From an uncultured Bacteroidota bacterium (GTDB lineage Bacteria; Bacteroidota; Bacteroidia; Bacteroidales; F082), in contig CAITDJ010000113.1 of the NCBI GenBank assembly GCA_903891085.1, positions 1 to 41,275 on the forward strand: a DNA stretch of 41,275 nucleotides, in the 5' to 3' direction. The translations under genes and the position numbers were made by a program. Below the pieces are notes generated by a model, which saw nothing but the letters and a program-made list of their open reading frames with translations, searched no databases and was not told the DNA's origin. Below, one piece after another: positions 29,401-37,108 of this stretch (the first letter of the stretch is position 1; each line of letters opens with the position of its first letter).

Positions 29401-32400
29401 GAGAACCACTTAAGTGAGGTATAATTGGTAAACAATTATCGCCAGGTTGCAAATAGGAAAGAGAATACAATATTGGCAAAGGATGAAGGATAACCTCAGC
29501 GGTGCCGTCCATATCCGCAGTTACATTATTGTTAATGTTAGTGCCAGTAGCAGTATAAACCCCAGGATTTGAATAACACCAACTTAGTGAATTGTTTGTA
29601 CCTAGTTTATCACTTCCATTTACGTAAATACCATCACGAAATAATTTATAGTTAACTCCAATTTGAGATCCACTTAATGAAATTTCAACACAACTGTTAC
29701 CATCATCACAAATTTCATTTAACCCATTTACATTTAATACAAATAAAGTTGGGATAGTTAAAATATTAAAATTATAATTGAATTCTGTGCCTGGACAAAC
29801 ACCTATATAAGGTATGACAGTATATGTCACTATTCCAATATCTGGGGCACCGGGAATATTTTCTACTGAAATTAGCATTTCTTCCAATGAGCCAGTACCA
29901 GATTGCACCCAGCCGGTCAAAGCAGGATGTGAAGCAACGCCTGTCCATTCATAAGTTGTATTAATGCCAACTATATCTGATTCAAAATCTACCCTTGTCG
30001 TATATTCTCCTGTAAGGATAGTTTGTTCATTCACTGTGTTACCAATATGTGGTACCGGATTTACAGCCGCAGTAAATGTAAATGGATTCCCAATGCAAAA
30101 AGTTGGTGCTGGACCTGTAGGAATTATGGTATAAATAATTGTTTTAACCTGATTACATGTGTTGGTTAGCAAATCATTAATTACGGCATCACCTGCGGGT
30201 AAATTTCCAGCTATGCAAACGGCATTATCAACTGAAGTCCAGGTATATGTAGTACCTAACACATCTGAAGTCGGAACGTAATTCAAATTATCTCCAGAAC
30301 ATATTACTTTGAGGTTTGAGCTGGTGATGGCTGGCAATTGATTAACAACCATTTCAATAAATGTATCAGTAGTAGTAAAGCCATCATTTACTTCAACTTG
30401 ATAATTAAATGTTCCATATTGAACAGGCACAAAACTAACAATCCATGGTTCAGTATACGTTGCATTTGAAGGTAGGCCTATCCAATTATAATTATAATTT
30501 GCGGGAATATCATTTCCGCCACCGCCTGTTGCAATAGCAGTTAATGTGATCGTTGAACCATCGCAAATTTGATTGTCAATATCATCAGAATTTATTGTTA
30601 CTCCTAATGGTTCTCCTTCAGGTGTAACAGTAATTGTTTGAGTAAAGGAACATCCTTCCTGATCTATTAATACAATTGTATAATCTACTGGAAAGTTCAG
30701 AATCTTTGTTTGAGGGTTTGCAATATTAACTGGTCCAATAAATTGAGCAACTGGATTTGATTCCCATAAAAGCGAATAATTAGGTGTTCCTCCTGTAATA
30801 GCACCATCTATAATGGTTGATGTCCCCATATTGATGGTCATATCAGCATATGTACTCACAAATTCAGGGTTAACAGTAACAGTTAAATCAAAGGGCGTCC
30901 CAATACAGAAAGTGGGCGATGGACCCACTGGTGTAATTGTATAGGTTATCGTTTTTTGAACCGATCCAATATTAGTTAGTGCTTGAAGAATCTGATTCCC
31001 AGAACCATCTGCAAATCCAGAAATATCGCCTGCTGAATTATCAGTAACAATCCATGAAAATGTTGATTGGGCAATATTTGTTTCAATCATATAAGTCAGG
31101 TTCTCACCTGAGCAAACAAATTGCATCGGATTCGATGTAATTACTGGATTTGAATTAACAATAATATTAATGTTACTAGTGACGGTATTAAAACCGTCAT
31201 TTACTTGCACCGAATAATTATTAACTCCCAGTGTGAGAGGTACAAAGCTTTTTATCCATGGTTCCGGTGAGGTAGCGTTTCCTGGTATTCCACTCCAAGT
31301 ATATATATAATTTGAAGGTATATCATTTCCATTACCGCCTGATGCAGTGGCTGTCAAAGTAATAATTGAACCATCACATATTTGATTGTCAGCATCATCC
31401 GAATTAATTGTCACCCCCAGTGCATCACCTGTTGGAGTAATGGTAATTGTAGTCACAAAAAGACAATTTTGCTGATCCGTTGCTGTTAATGTAAAAGTAA
31501 CAGGTACTGTAAGATTCTTTGTTTGAGGATTACTGATATTTGTTGCTCCGTTAATCATATTTGAAGGATTGGACGACCATGCATAAATCAGGTTGCCTGT
31601 TCCACCTAAAACATTACCTTCTATCATGGTTGATGTCCCCATATTGATTGTCATATCAGCATATGTACTCACAAATTCAGGGTTAACAGTAACAGTTAAA
31701 TCAAAGGGCGTCCCAATACAGAAAGTGGGCGATGGACCCACTGGTGTAATTGTATAAGTTACAGCCTGAGGGGTTGTGCCACTATTAACAAGTGTTTGCA
31801 TTATAACAGAACCATTATCATCTGAATAACCAGTAACCAATCCGCCCGAGTTATCAGTTACTGACCAAAAATAGGTTGATTGGGCAACAGTCGATTCTAT
31901 AATATAAATTACAGGTTCACCTGAGCAACCAAACAAAGTATTCGGACTATTTATAACAGGGTAATTATAAACACTAATCACAACTACATCACTAATGTTA
32001 CTGCAATTTCCTGAGTAAACATTTCTTCGAAATTCAGTTGATTGTGTCAGTGCAGGTGGGTAATAATTTATTCCAGTATTCATTCCACTGGCATTAATCC
32101 AAAGAGGATTGCCAACACTTTTTTCTTGCCACAGATAAGTAAACGTTCCATTTCCAAGTGAAGGTATTGAGCCTGTTAGACCGATTGGAATACTGTTGTA
32201 ACATATATTCTGGTCGGCTGAGATACTGTTACCTTGGATACCTGGTAAAACGTTAAAAGTGATTGTATTGGATCCACTTTCACATAAACCTGAAGTCACC
32301 ATTCGTTTAAATGAAGTGCTTCCAAATGATAATGTTTGTGTATAAATCAGATTGGCCTCAGTTGAGGTTAATTCCTGCCAACCATTTCCAGTATCAATTA

Positions 32401-35011
32401 GCCATAAGAATTCATAAACCCCATCACCTCCATTAAGAACAGGTGGTATCGTTCCTATTATGGATCCTCCGATTGTCATTCCATCACATAATATTGTGTT
32501 TCCATTATAAGAAATTGCATTGTTAATTATTGATTCGGTTACACTTACCTGTATTATTTCTGATTGTGTAGTTCCACATTCATTTGTTACAGCTACAATT
32601 ACTGTATAAACCTCATTTGCGTCAGGAAAAACAATAGTTGGAAATGGAACTGTTTCATTAAAATCAGCAACCGCAGGATCTACAGTCCATTGATAACCAG
32701 AAATGGTTCCATAATTCGCAAAATAAGTAAGTTCATTACTGCTAATTTCTACTGAACCTCCACCACACAATTCGAAATTTGCATTTGGATCAATGGTTAC
32801 CTCCGGAACACCTTTAATTGTTAGATTTACAGGGTCGGAGAAATCAGAACCACATTCTTCATTACCAGATCGGACACTTGCCATCAGTGTTAAAGTATAT
32901 GCGCCAGGTTCTGTAAAACTGAAAACAGGTTCTTCAAAGGTTTCATCTGTGTTTTCAATATATGTAAACCCGGAATTTGGATTTACACTCCAGATATAAT
33001 TAGGCCAGGCACAGTTAGCAGGTGTAAACAAACTGTTATTGATTGGTGAAAAAATGGCATCCGAACAAAAACTATTTTCTGTTAAATAAAAAGAAGCTGT
33101 TGGTACATCTTGAACACAAACAGTCCTAATTATTTCGTCAGCACCGCAACTACCTGGAAATCCCTCTGCTGTATAAGTTTTAAGTCTTACCTGATAAGTA
33201 CCCGGACCAGGAAATGAAAAAGTTGGGTTCACTTCTTCACTATCAATTGTACCATCATTAAACAAGTCCCAATAATAGTTTGTTACATTTAAGGTTTGAC
33301 CGGAATATATAATACATCCTTCATTCGTATTACTTAAGAATACCTTTTCAACATCCTTGCATAGGTATATTGGATCATAAGGAAATTCTGCTCTAAGAAA
33401 ATCCGAATCGGATTTTCTAGATATTTTTATGCCCCCTACATTGTTGGGAATACCATTATTACATGGATTAGAAATTATACTTGTTAATGTAAAGGAATTA
33501 TTGGGCTGGCCACAGGATGATATTTCATAAGTATGCGGTATTAAAAAATTTCCATCTGCATTGGTAGGTGGCATGTTTTCCTGATAGAAGGTTGTATTAT
33601 TGCCATCTCCAAAATCAATATAATATTGAGTAGTGGGAGGATTAGTAGCTGCAGCTTCGCTTAGATAAAATGTTATAGTATGTGGAAGGCAACCTTCCAG
33701 AATTCCAGCATCGAAGGTTATCCCACCTGAAGGGGTTGATCCATTAAAAACAGGATACACCTTACTATCTTCACATCCGTCAGGACCACTAACGGTAAAC
33801 ACCAGCAAAAAACTGCCTTTTTCCAAATAAATATGTGACTTAGTAGCATTAATTGGAAATTCAGCTGGAGTGTAATTTTCAAAGGTACCATCACCCCAGT
33901 TTATGATGTAACCTGTATTAGAAGCTGTTGTAGATGAAGTATTTGATACAGTCAAAGTAAAAACAGCATCAGGATTATTATCACAAAAATTCCAAATACC
34001 AAATTGTGGTGTTAATTCTGCTTCAGGTCTTTGTGTTACTGTAATTAAATTGTTTATTGTAGCAGTACAACTATTGGCATCAATAATATTACAAACAACA
34101 TTGAAACTCTCAGTTCCATTGCCATATGATATGAACTGATGCACTGGATCAGCCTCTGTAGATTGAGTTGACCCATCTCCAAAATTCCAAATGTAGGTAT
34201 ATGGTTCATTTCCACCTGTAACAGTTGAATTGAATGATACTGTTCCACAATTGGGAGAAACAGCTTCATTAGAAGTAAATGTAACTTGGGGGTCAGATAC
34301 CACAATGGTTGCGTTTCCATTCATATCCAAAGTACATTGAGGTGTTACGGCTTCTACAGTATAAACTCCCGGATTCATGAATCCTTGCCAATTTCCAAAA
34401 GTCATTGGGCCACTTCCCCATGAATTCCCAAGTTTTTCTTCAATGAAAATATTATCCCTATACAGTTTATAATTAACAAAACTTTGACTCGAGCTTATGC
34501 CTATTGCAGGTCCGGTGGATGCACCCTGACAATAAATACCACCATTGGTTACAGTTACATCGGTTATATTGACACGTTTAATCTCAACAAAGGTACCAAG
34601 GTTAGTATTAGTAGCAGTTAATCGCAATTGGTAATAATTGTTTGGCCATGTACCAGTAAAATCAAAATTTGTTGCGTCAGCAGTGATACTTTCCCTCAAA
34701 ACATAACTCCACTGGTTTGGACCTGACCAAAGGCTATAAGTAGTGCCAATAACAGCGCTTTCAACAGACAAGGAAACTCCTGGATCCCCATCACAATATA
34801 TGACAGAAGAAGATACCAATGTTTGGGAATGCACCATAAAAGGTGTCAACATAAGAATCAACCATAAAATCACTCGACTTTTTCCGGAAAACTTTGGGAC
34901 AATATTGTTCATAATTAGTGATAAACATTTTGAATAGTTTTTTGAGGTTAAAACCACAGTAAGAACTCTATTTCCTGATTTAGGTGTCTCAGTCAAATTG
35001 CTAGTAATCAT
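20483..35011 (-). CDS. Giant SprB-like repeat adhesin with PKD domains and gliding-motility-associated C-terminal domain
   Basis: This is a 4842-residue secreted protein. A hydrophobic signal segment lies at 47-62, so translation may start at Met34 (34912) instead of 35011. About 65-1000 holds mixed PKD/Ig modules (YIWNFGDGS near 280). About 1000-1760 holds Cys-containing modules including a 271-residue duplication. About 1775-2560 has 70-residue modules of the form GVNYKLFRDG...NPGVYTA. About 2640-3270 has modules of the form ADAGT...ICESGSF...LWEV. From 3278 to 4730 there are 17 PKD domains (WxWDFGDG, GTYTVTLTVT), mostly with one Cys near the start and an NGC near the end. The C-terminus (about 4738-4842: YVPNAFSPS, TGVYVWRI, GTVTLIR) is a gliding-motility-associated type B sorting domain for type IX secretion. 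The likely role is surface adhesion or gliding; the ligand is unknown. Confidence 0.9.
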   Translation of the reverse strand: MITSNLTETPKSGNRVLTVVLTSKNYSKCLSLIMNNIVPKFSGKSRVILWLILMLTPFMVHSQTLVSSSVIYCDGDPGVSLSVESAVIGTTYSLWSGPNQWSYVLRESITADATNFDFTGTWPNNYYQLRLTATNTNLGTFVEIKRVNITDVTVTNGGIYCQGASTGPAIGISSSQSFVNYKLYRDNIFIEEKLGNSWGSGPMTFGNWQGFMNPGVYTVEAVTPQCTLDMNGNATIVVSDPQVTFTSNEAVSPNCGTVSFNSTVTGGNEPYTYIWNFGDGSTQSTEADPVHQFISYGNGTESFNVVCNIIDANSCTATINNLITVTQRPEAELTPQFGIWNFCDNNPDAVFTLTVSNTSSTTASNTGYIINWGDGTFENYTPAEFPINATKSHIYLEKGSFLLVFTVSGPDGCEDSKVYPVFNGSTPSGGITFDAGILEGCLPHTITFYLSEAAATNPPTTQYYIDFGDGNNTTFYQENMPPTNADGNFLIPHTYEISSCGQPNNSFTLTSIISNPCNNGIPNNVGGIKISRKSDSDFLRAEFPYDPIYLCKDVEKVFLSNTNEGCIIYSGQTLNVTNYYWDLFNDGTIDSEEVNPTFSFPGPGTYQVRLKTYTAEGFPGSCGADEIIRTVCVQDVPTASFYLTENSFCSDAIFSPINNSLFTPANCAWPNYIWSVNPNSGFTYIENTDETFEEPVFSFTEPGAYTLTLMASVRSGNEECGSDFSDPVNLTIKGVPEVTIDPNANFELCGGGSVEISSNELTYFANYGTISGYQWTVDPAVADFNETVPFPTIVFPDANEVYTVIVAVTNECGTTQSEIIQVSVTESIINNAISYNGNTILCDGMTIGGSIIGTIPPVLNGGDGVYEFLWLIDTGNGWQELTSTEANLIYTQTLSFGSTSFKRMVTSGLCESGSNTITFNVLPGIQGNSISADQNICYNSIPIGLTGSIPSLGNGTFTYLWQEKSVGNPLWINASGMNTGINYYPPALTQSTEFRRNVYSGNCSNISDVVVISVYNYPVINSPNTLFGCSGEPVIYIIESTVAQSTYFWSVTDNSGGLVTGYSDDNGSVIMQTLVNSGTTPQAVTYTITPVGPSPTFCIGTPFDLTVTVNPEFVSTYADMTINMGTSTMIEGNVLGGTGNLIYAWSSNPSNMINGATNISNPQTKNLTVPVTFTLTATDQQNCLFVTTITITPTGDALGVTINSDDADNQICDGSIITLTATASGGNGNDIPSNYIYTWSGIPGNATSPEPWIKSFVPLTLGVNNYSVQVNDGFNTVTSNINIIVNSNPVITSNPMQFVCSGENLTYMIETNIAQSTFSWIVTDNSAGDISGFADGSGNQILQALTNIGSVQKTITYTITPVGPSPTFCIGTPFDLTVTVNPEFVSTYADMTINMGTSTIIDGAITGGTPNYSLLWESNPVAQFIGPVNIANPQTKILNFPVDYTIVLIDQEGCSFTQTITVTPEGEPLGVTINSDDIDNQICDGSTITLTAIATGGGGNDIPANYNYNWIGLPSNATYTEPWIVSFVPVQYGTFNYQVEVNDGFTTTDTFIEMVVNQLPAITSSNLKVICSGDNLNYVPTSDVLGTTYTWTSVDNAVCIAGNLPAGDAVINDLLTNTCNQVKTIIYTIIPTGPAPTFCIGNPFTFTAAVNPVPHIGNTVNEQTILTGEYTTRVDFESDIVGINTTYEWTGVASHPALTGWVQSGTGSLEEMLISVENIPGAPDIGIVTYTVIPYIGVCPGTEFNYNFNILTIPTLFVLNVNGLNEICDDGNSCVEISLSGSQIGVNYKLFRDGIYVNGSDKLGTNNSLSWCYSNPGVYTATGTNINNNVTADMDGTAEVILHPLPILYSLSYLQPGDNCLPIIPHLSGSQTSAYYELNYEDYNGYYYPAIATLSGTGSAINFNAQTNPGIYSVLAIIDYGLISCNREMSGSLIADSIPKEFAITPQGTLCENNEELCLIASESGINYQLWLNNQPVGSVIPGDVNGGSICFGTLSDPGNYRIHAINEITGCQMFFSNQITVSPQPLKFEMSPLSGCAGSDVILNDCQSGIEYYLYFEAAAREFIELQGPITCAGGPINFGPQSDEGIYRIKAVDPFTNCSVWMDGSTTIYPNPEVFEISPQSGGCAPIEIYLENSEADATYFLYRGMINVAIITGSGGQVTFGEQSVPGTYTVKALLTHPGDLACWSDMSGVVLIYNAAEVFTLLPLGPTCPNPDVVFHLSGSRSGVNYTLWHNVSGIKETVPGTGAIVYFSPQSEPGQYWVIASTGDVCETQMDGIRTIYATPALYSITPLGQWCTDNNVEIGLSDSDIGVTYQLNRENTATNPQAERAGTGSAFSFGSFIIAGTYTVLAIDDATGCERLMDGELVLNDPPNTYNVLVNGSIPSAGWYCPPVTIGLELSQIGVVYTLHTPDGNDVVMAGTGSQIEFTGTFTFPGEYSVTAFNSVTSCISDMDGVVHLYDGPETFDLTSTTEPLFCAGDISAINLVLSYSQTAASYQLFKNDDGNPVSTVKTGTGGPLTWSAVSQYGPGAYYVKANFIDDPTCSSFMNGIIQLEEIQLPTAALSGTETICNGYCTNMEFNLTGTLPFEVIYKANNVIQDAVFFIPGNQPYLFEVCPTENTIYEIVSVQYTEFPFCVGTDINGTFEVIVEPLPTIDVGIPAPGVTCITESYTTNVTAPYSSSFSWIILVGNGSLSTTNTLNTTYTPGSGDEGTIVQLRVTAQGEGSCAIETATAIVEIMVEPIPLIGNILGGTICETGSFTSNVSIDYASGYLWEVVAGNGTVSPSGQMNTTYTAAPGDGGTTVVLRITATGSGTCLNEEVTAQIEIIVDPLPTADAGTGGLICESGSFQLNGSASNNTTVLWEVIDGVGSFDDPGNVNAVFFPGDINQTTSMQLRLTVYGTGTCSNEFDTSDVIIQVDPLPEAFAGDPGIICETQGYHLANATVYNNSSFVWSIFDGQGHFDDPTNLTPVFYPDPVDAVSQITLMLTAFGKDQCINSTDVSYVTIQIDPEPFAYAGSAGETCVSDPYLLFDSDALNSNSFLWEVVSGNGNIDFPLTLHPSYIPNVSDAGTYVTLKLTAFGNGECDLIAAYSLVNIFIQASPEADAGPNLTTCFSESVQITQAQASPDSELLWSHTGNGNLDNPTILNPTYTPGVGDEGTSVTLILTVSGNGACDSESVQSQTSIQIEALPIAFAGNSGTTCVTEAYYLDEANRQNSIDIIWSVISGNGVIVDPLYINTQYIPSPLDVGNTVTLRLAAFGVGSCASYSDFDFIDIDVIASPVASFTTTSPTCANVAVSFTDASSTQEGIIEQWVWDYGDGSAAEIIVFPDNPNPTHIYTQGGSYTVTLSVTNTNGCIGTYSSVVSITPDPIASIGYSGGLCAQSPLDFIDLSQENGGGSIISWSWDFGDGTSSTDQNPTHNYAAAGTYTVTLIVTNSNGCESTAVISISIITAILVEIDAADVSACINEPHQFTVNTDAAIYWLWDFGDGGSSSIQNPTHIYTTSGNFTVTVTGEDANGCVNSDQIIINVNPHPQAGFVSNQMACTDEIISFTDTSISPNGQIVEWVWDLGDGTVLPPITDPALRNIQYSYTLPGTYLVTLTVTDAVGCSDSYSRQVVIQNGPLANFTFDQNCYGLPVLFTDLSSTNGGSDLFSWAWDFGDPLSGINNSSTLQHPSHIFTAPGTYTVSLTVTNTQGCSSTITIDITILFTVTIDFTAAEEPYCPGELIQFTSAGVDIVDYAWDFGDGGTSVQQDPTYVYLTPGTYTVTLTVTGIDGCEGVATHDIIINEDPVAAFSTDSPVCFGSEMNFLNASTSPTGYITEWVWNFGDGSADTIITFPDNPDVSHIYTLSGTYNATLTITNTNGCTSNISHEVVVSPGPIADYIYNIGCFGTPVLFTDVSSTNSGPDLSTWLWNFGDPNSGTSNTSTLQNPTHIFTVAGPFVVLLTVENTLGCTDTISQILDVLPLPAFDFTIVNDSVCLGTAVEFAGTGDNIATWFWEFGDGGTSDQQNPNYIYPQPGQYDVTLTISDVNQCYGSISKPVFVNTPPVASFSYTNACLGDSTNFIDESTSMLGLVTAWQWDMGDGNTSTLQHPVHQYAASGDYEVQLIVTDDFGCIDTITQWVPVRTPPTAGMTFQQVCDPTGQVFFFDESSPGADGSPIATWNWLLDQGAYSNEIDPEFIYPVTDTCYLVTLTVTDANGCFNTDSVEVCLFGELAIDFTSTEVCNGQPTTFYATYTPVNDSIDSYVWNFNDGTPIESTYLDSIQHTFLNPGMFIVELTAIDTNGCSAVAYNNVLVDSLPTPRFSYQIGSCNIPAQFIDESFGGGSFIESWFWDFGDPGNAGQPNTSTNQNPTHLYGANDSTYQVKLVVTNFNGCTDSITLPVITRACLVADFTLPSTLPRCARSEVCFTDNSQFATNNGTIVLWEWNYGDGLFDSYTGYLPQSCHTYALGGTYEITLTVTGMIGADVYTDYITKTLTISATPTAQILAANNCLNDSTRFTDRSLIYGDPISSWLWDFGVTTTLLDTSSLQNPVYKYSRFDTYTTELIVVNSAGCSDTTTQNVTIFKLPIAAFSVDETCKGYYSYFTDESIADSAQITNYLWNFGDSTVISDTNYLANPIHIYDSTSWYPVTLFITDANMCYDSITRLVDIWPVPTARFTLTDDWDDIQGQVKLNNQCDGATSYFWDFADGGTSTVENPVYQYTLDSDPVYNLMLIAYNDYGCPDTLIYPYSIIFTGLYVPNAFSPSLSDPALNTFKPVAINLTSYKLDILSSTGELVFSSTLIENGKPAEGWDGKYQGQDLPTGVYVWRINAQFLDGTYWRGSDNGDGNTRQYGTVTLIR
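30813..30943 (-). repeat. Copy 1 of a 131-bp near-identical repeat within the giant gene
   Basis: It matches 31626-31756 with one mismatch seen, 813 bp (271 codons) apart and in frame. It encodes a segment ending YADMTINMGTST. The surrounding modules are clearly related but more diverged. Confidence 0.85.
31626..31756 (-). repeat. Copy 2 of the 131-bp near-identical repeat within the giant gene
   Basis: It is the partner of 30813-30943. The high DNA identity against weaker identity around it suggests a recent conversion tract. Confidence 0.85.
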
Positions 35012-35093
35012 TTTTATTGACTTTAATGTGTATGGTCTCTTTAATATAGACGAAATGTTTCAGATTGATCCAATTCATCGATTTGAATTTTTT

Positions 35094-35101
35094 CAAAGGT
35101 A
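35094..35101 (-). promoter_or_regulatory. Candidate -7 element of the giant adhesin operon
   Basis: TACCTTTG on the minus strand fits the Bacteroidota -7 consensus, the same octamer as before the Cache lipoprotein. A -33 TTG at the right spacing is missing; the nearest is 27 bp upstream. Transcription would start near 35087, about 76 nt before 35011. Confidence 0.3.
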
Positions 35102-35337
35102 ATTTTTTTGTAAACATATTTCTTTCATCAAGTTTAAAAGTAGCTTCGGTGATTAATACCCAAAGGCTCTCTTATTTAAGCTTATTTAGTTTAATTGTTT
35201 AGATGAAATACACCTAAATAACACGGATTAGATATATGTAGATAGTTAATAGCGAGTAATTTGAGAGCTGGCACGACTGTTTTCATAACTGATACCTGGT
35301 TTTAGTTAATAACTATTAGGCCGACAAGCCAGAAATT

Positions 35338-35559
35338 TTAAATGAAAAAATAAGCTGGTAAAATGACCGATAAAAATGCTGCTGAATCGGCACCAATAAT
35401 GGCGGAAGTAGGATTACTAATGATCGTAGCACGACACTGAACCTCGACATTGTTTATAAACCCATTAAGAATAACTGATATGATAAGGATATATATATTC
35501 ATTCTGCAAGATTTTATCATAGTATCGCCTCCAAATATATAATTAGGTTTTACATGCAC
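35338..35559 (-). CDS. Possible small hydrophobic protein, doubtful
   Basis: This is a 73-codon frame. From Met20 it reads MNIYILIISVILNGFINNV, like a signal peptide or membrane segment, with a second hydrophobic stretch at the C-terminus (FLSVILPAYFFI). A TACCTTTG octamer lies 66 bp upstream on the same strand. There is no family match and no clear ribosome-binding site, so it may be spurious. Confidence 0.2.
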   Translation of the reverse strand: MHVKPNYIFGGDTMIKSCRMNIYILIISVILNGFINNVEVQCRATIISNPTSAIIGADSAAFLSVILPAYFFI

Positions 35560-35920
35560 CTGAAATAGCCTCTAATTGAAAACACCAGGGGCAGGACCAA
35601 ATTATATAAATGGGTTGATTTCCTCAAAGGTAATACGAAAAAACAGTAAAAAGGTTTCTGACAAGCTATTATATCACAATATATCAATTTAATAATATAC
35701 AAAACAGCAACTTAGCCTTTTTTGATCCAGGAAAATTATCAGGGTGAAATACTTGATCTGAGCAAACAATCTAAGTAAGTATCCATGGCTGGTTTCGCTG
35801 ATTTTATCGCATGAATAACTGTATATCAGTCATTCCCAATTTATGATTTTTTCTATTCAACAACGACATATAACAGTAGTGCTGATTATGTTTTTATGTA
35901 ACTTTATTACTTTGTTTTAC

Positions 35921-35937
35921 ACACTTTCATAAAGTGT
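35921..35937. promoter_or_regulatory. Perfect palindrome upstream of the BMP lipoprotein gene
   Basis: ACACTTT-CAT-AAAGTGT has 7-bp arms and a 3-bp centre and ends 30 bp before the ATG at 35968. It could be an operator or a leader hairpin; no regulator gene is adjacent. Confidence 0.35.
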
Positions 35938-35967
35938 CTTAATTAATTCATTATTAATAAATTGATT

Positions 35968-36993
35968 ATGAAAAATGTTTTACTATTATGGATAACGTTG
36001 ATCCTGTTGTCGATACAACTGTTTACCGCCTGCATCAAGGAAGTTAAAACCGAGACAATAAGAATAGGCCTTGTAACAGGAGTTGGGAATCTGAACGACA
36101 GGGGTTTTAATCAGCAGGCATATGAGGGTCTGCTGGCAGCTAATTTGTTGGTAGAGACTTACCATGAAGTGAAAGAAAGTTCTTCGGTTGCTGATATTGA
36201 GAACAATATACTGCATTTCGCAAACAATGATTTTGATGTTATTATTACACTTGGTTACGATGCTGCACAACCTACCCTGGATGCTGCAAATTTGTATCCA
36301 TCGATCAAATTTTTGCTCCTTGATCACAGTTTCACCGAATCACCGCCGAATCTTGCCTGTGTTATCTATCAGGTTGATCAGGCTTCCTTCCCCTGTGGTT
36401 TTTTAGCTGCTTACTGGGCATTACGAAAGAATCCTGCCAATCCCGTAGTTGGATATGTTGCCGGACCTGATATACCAACTATCAGGCAATTTACATCAAG
36501 CTTTGCCGCCGGTGTTGACTATTTCAATAATCAATATGGTGCTTCTGTTACCGTTTCGGGTGCAAATGCCTTAAGTTTTACCGACACGCTGCAAGGAGCG
36601 CATCTCGCCGACAGCCTGATACAGCTTGGCGCGGAAGTAATTTTTGCCTGCGCCGGAAAAACAGGAAACGGTGCCTTATATAAAGCCAGAGATGCCGGAA
36701 TGTCGGCCATCGGTGTAGATACTGATCAATACGAAACCATTCCGGAGGTGGGAAATATACTCCTTACTTCCTGCATGAAACGACTTGGTGATGCCATTAT
36801 CACCGAAATAATTGCCGTTAGGAATAGCCAGTTTCATGGTGGCCAGACATTGTTTTCCAAGCTCGAAAACAATGGTGTCGACCTTGCCCCCTACCACGAT
36901 TTTGAACCTTTGATTCCAGATTCCATCAAGCAGGCAATTTTGACAATAAAACAAGGTATTATAGATGGTTCCATCGATTCCGGATGGAAATAG
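35968..36993 (+). CDS. BMP/PnrA-like substrate-binding lipoprotein
   Basis: This 341-residue lipoprotein has a signal peptide and lipobox LFTAC (lipid Cys20). The ATG at 35968 is preferred over an in-frame TTG at 35962 because it gives a normal signal peptide. The mature part begins RIGLVTGVGNLNDRGFNQQAYEGL, the hallmark of the basic membrane protein (BMP, Med/PnrA) family. It continues with DVIITLGYDAAQPT, VGYVAGPDIPTIRQF, EVIFACAGKTGNGALYKA and IGVDTDQY. These are periplasmic-binding-protein folds, often for purine nucleosides, feeding an ABC importer. No permease or ATPase gene is nearby, so this copy is an orphan. Its ligand is not readable from sequence. Confidence 0.85.
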   Translation: MKNVLLLWITLILLSIQLFTACIKEVKTETIRIGLVTGVGNLNDRGFNQQAYEGLLAANLLVETYHEVKESSSVADIENNILHFANNDFDVIITLGYDAAQPTLDAANLYPSIKFLLLDHSFTESPPNLACVIYQVDQASFPCGFLAAYWALRKNPANPVVGYVAGPDIPTIRQFTSSFAAGVDYFNNQYGASVTVSGANALSFTDTLQGAHLADSLIQLGAEVIFACAGKTGNGALYKARDAGMSAIGVDTDQYETIPEVGNILLTSCMKRLGDAIITEIIAVRNSQFHGGQTLFSKLENNGVDLAPYHDFEPLIPDSIKQAILTIKQGIIDGSIDSGWK

Positions 36994-37066
36994 AATTTAT
37001 CTAAACAATTCGTTTTGTGACTTTTATGTGATTACCACACTTACATGTCATCACCCGTTTAGGTAA

Positions 37067-37102
37067 AATCAGAATGAACCTGAAAAAAAACTGATTCTGA
37101 TT
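37067..37102. terminator. Candidate hairpin between convergent BMP and DUF423 genes
   Basis: A perfect 9-bp inverted repeat AATCAGAAT (37067-37075) / ATTCTGATT (37094-37102) has an 18-nt loop containing eight A residues. It lies between two converging stop codons and has no T tract directly after the stem on either strand, so its function as a terminator is uncertain. Confidence 0.35.
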
Positions 37103-37108
37103 GAAGGG

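Larger units (their letters stand above)
35012..35967. other. AT-rich intergenic region of about 950 bp
   Basis: This lies between the divergent giant adhesin and BMP lipoprotein genes. It contains the -7-like octamer at 35094, a second TACCTTTG on the minus strand at 35625-35632, a doubtful 73-codon frame (35338-35559, minus) and a palindrome at 35921-35937. Nothing else is recognisable. Confidence 0.4.

Noticed and set aside
20483..35011. The giant frame as several fused genes or a nonribosomal synthetase-like enzyme
   Set aside because: It is one uninterrupted frame made of PKD/Ig modules with one signal peptide and one sorting domain; no catalytic motif was seen.
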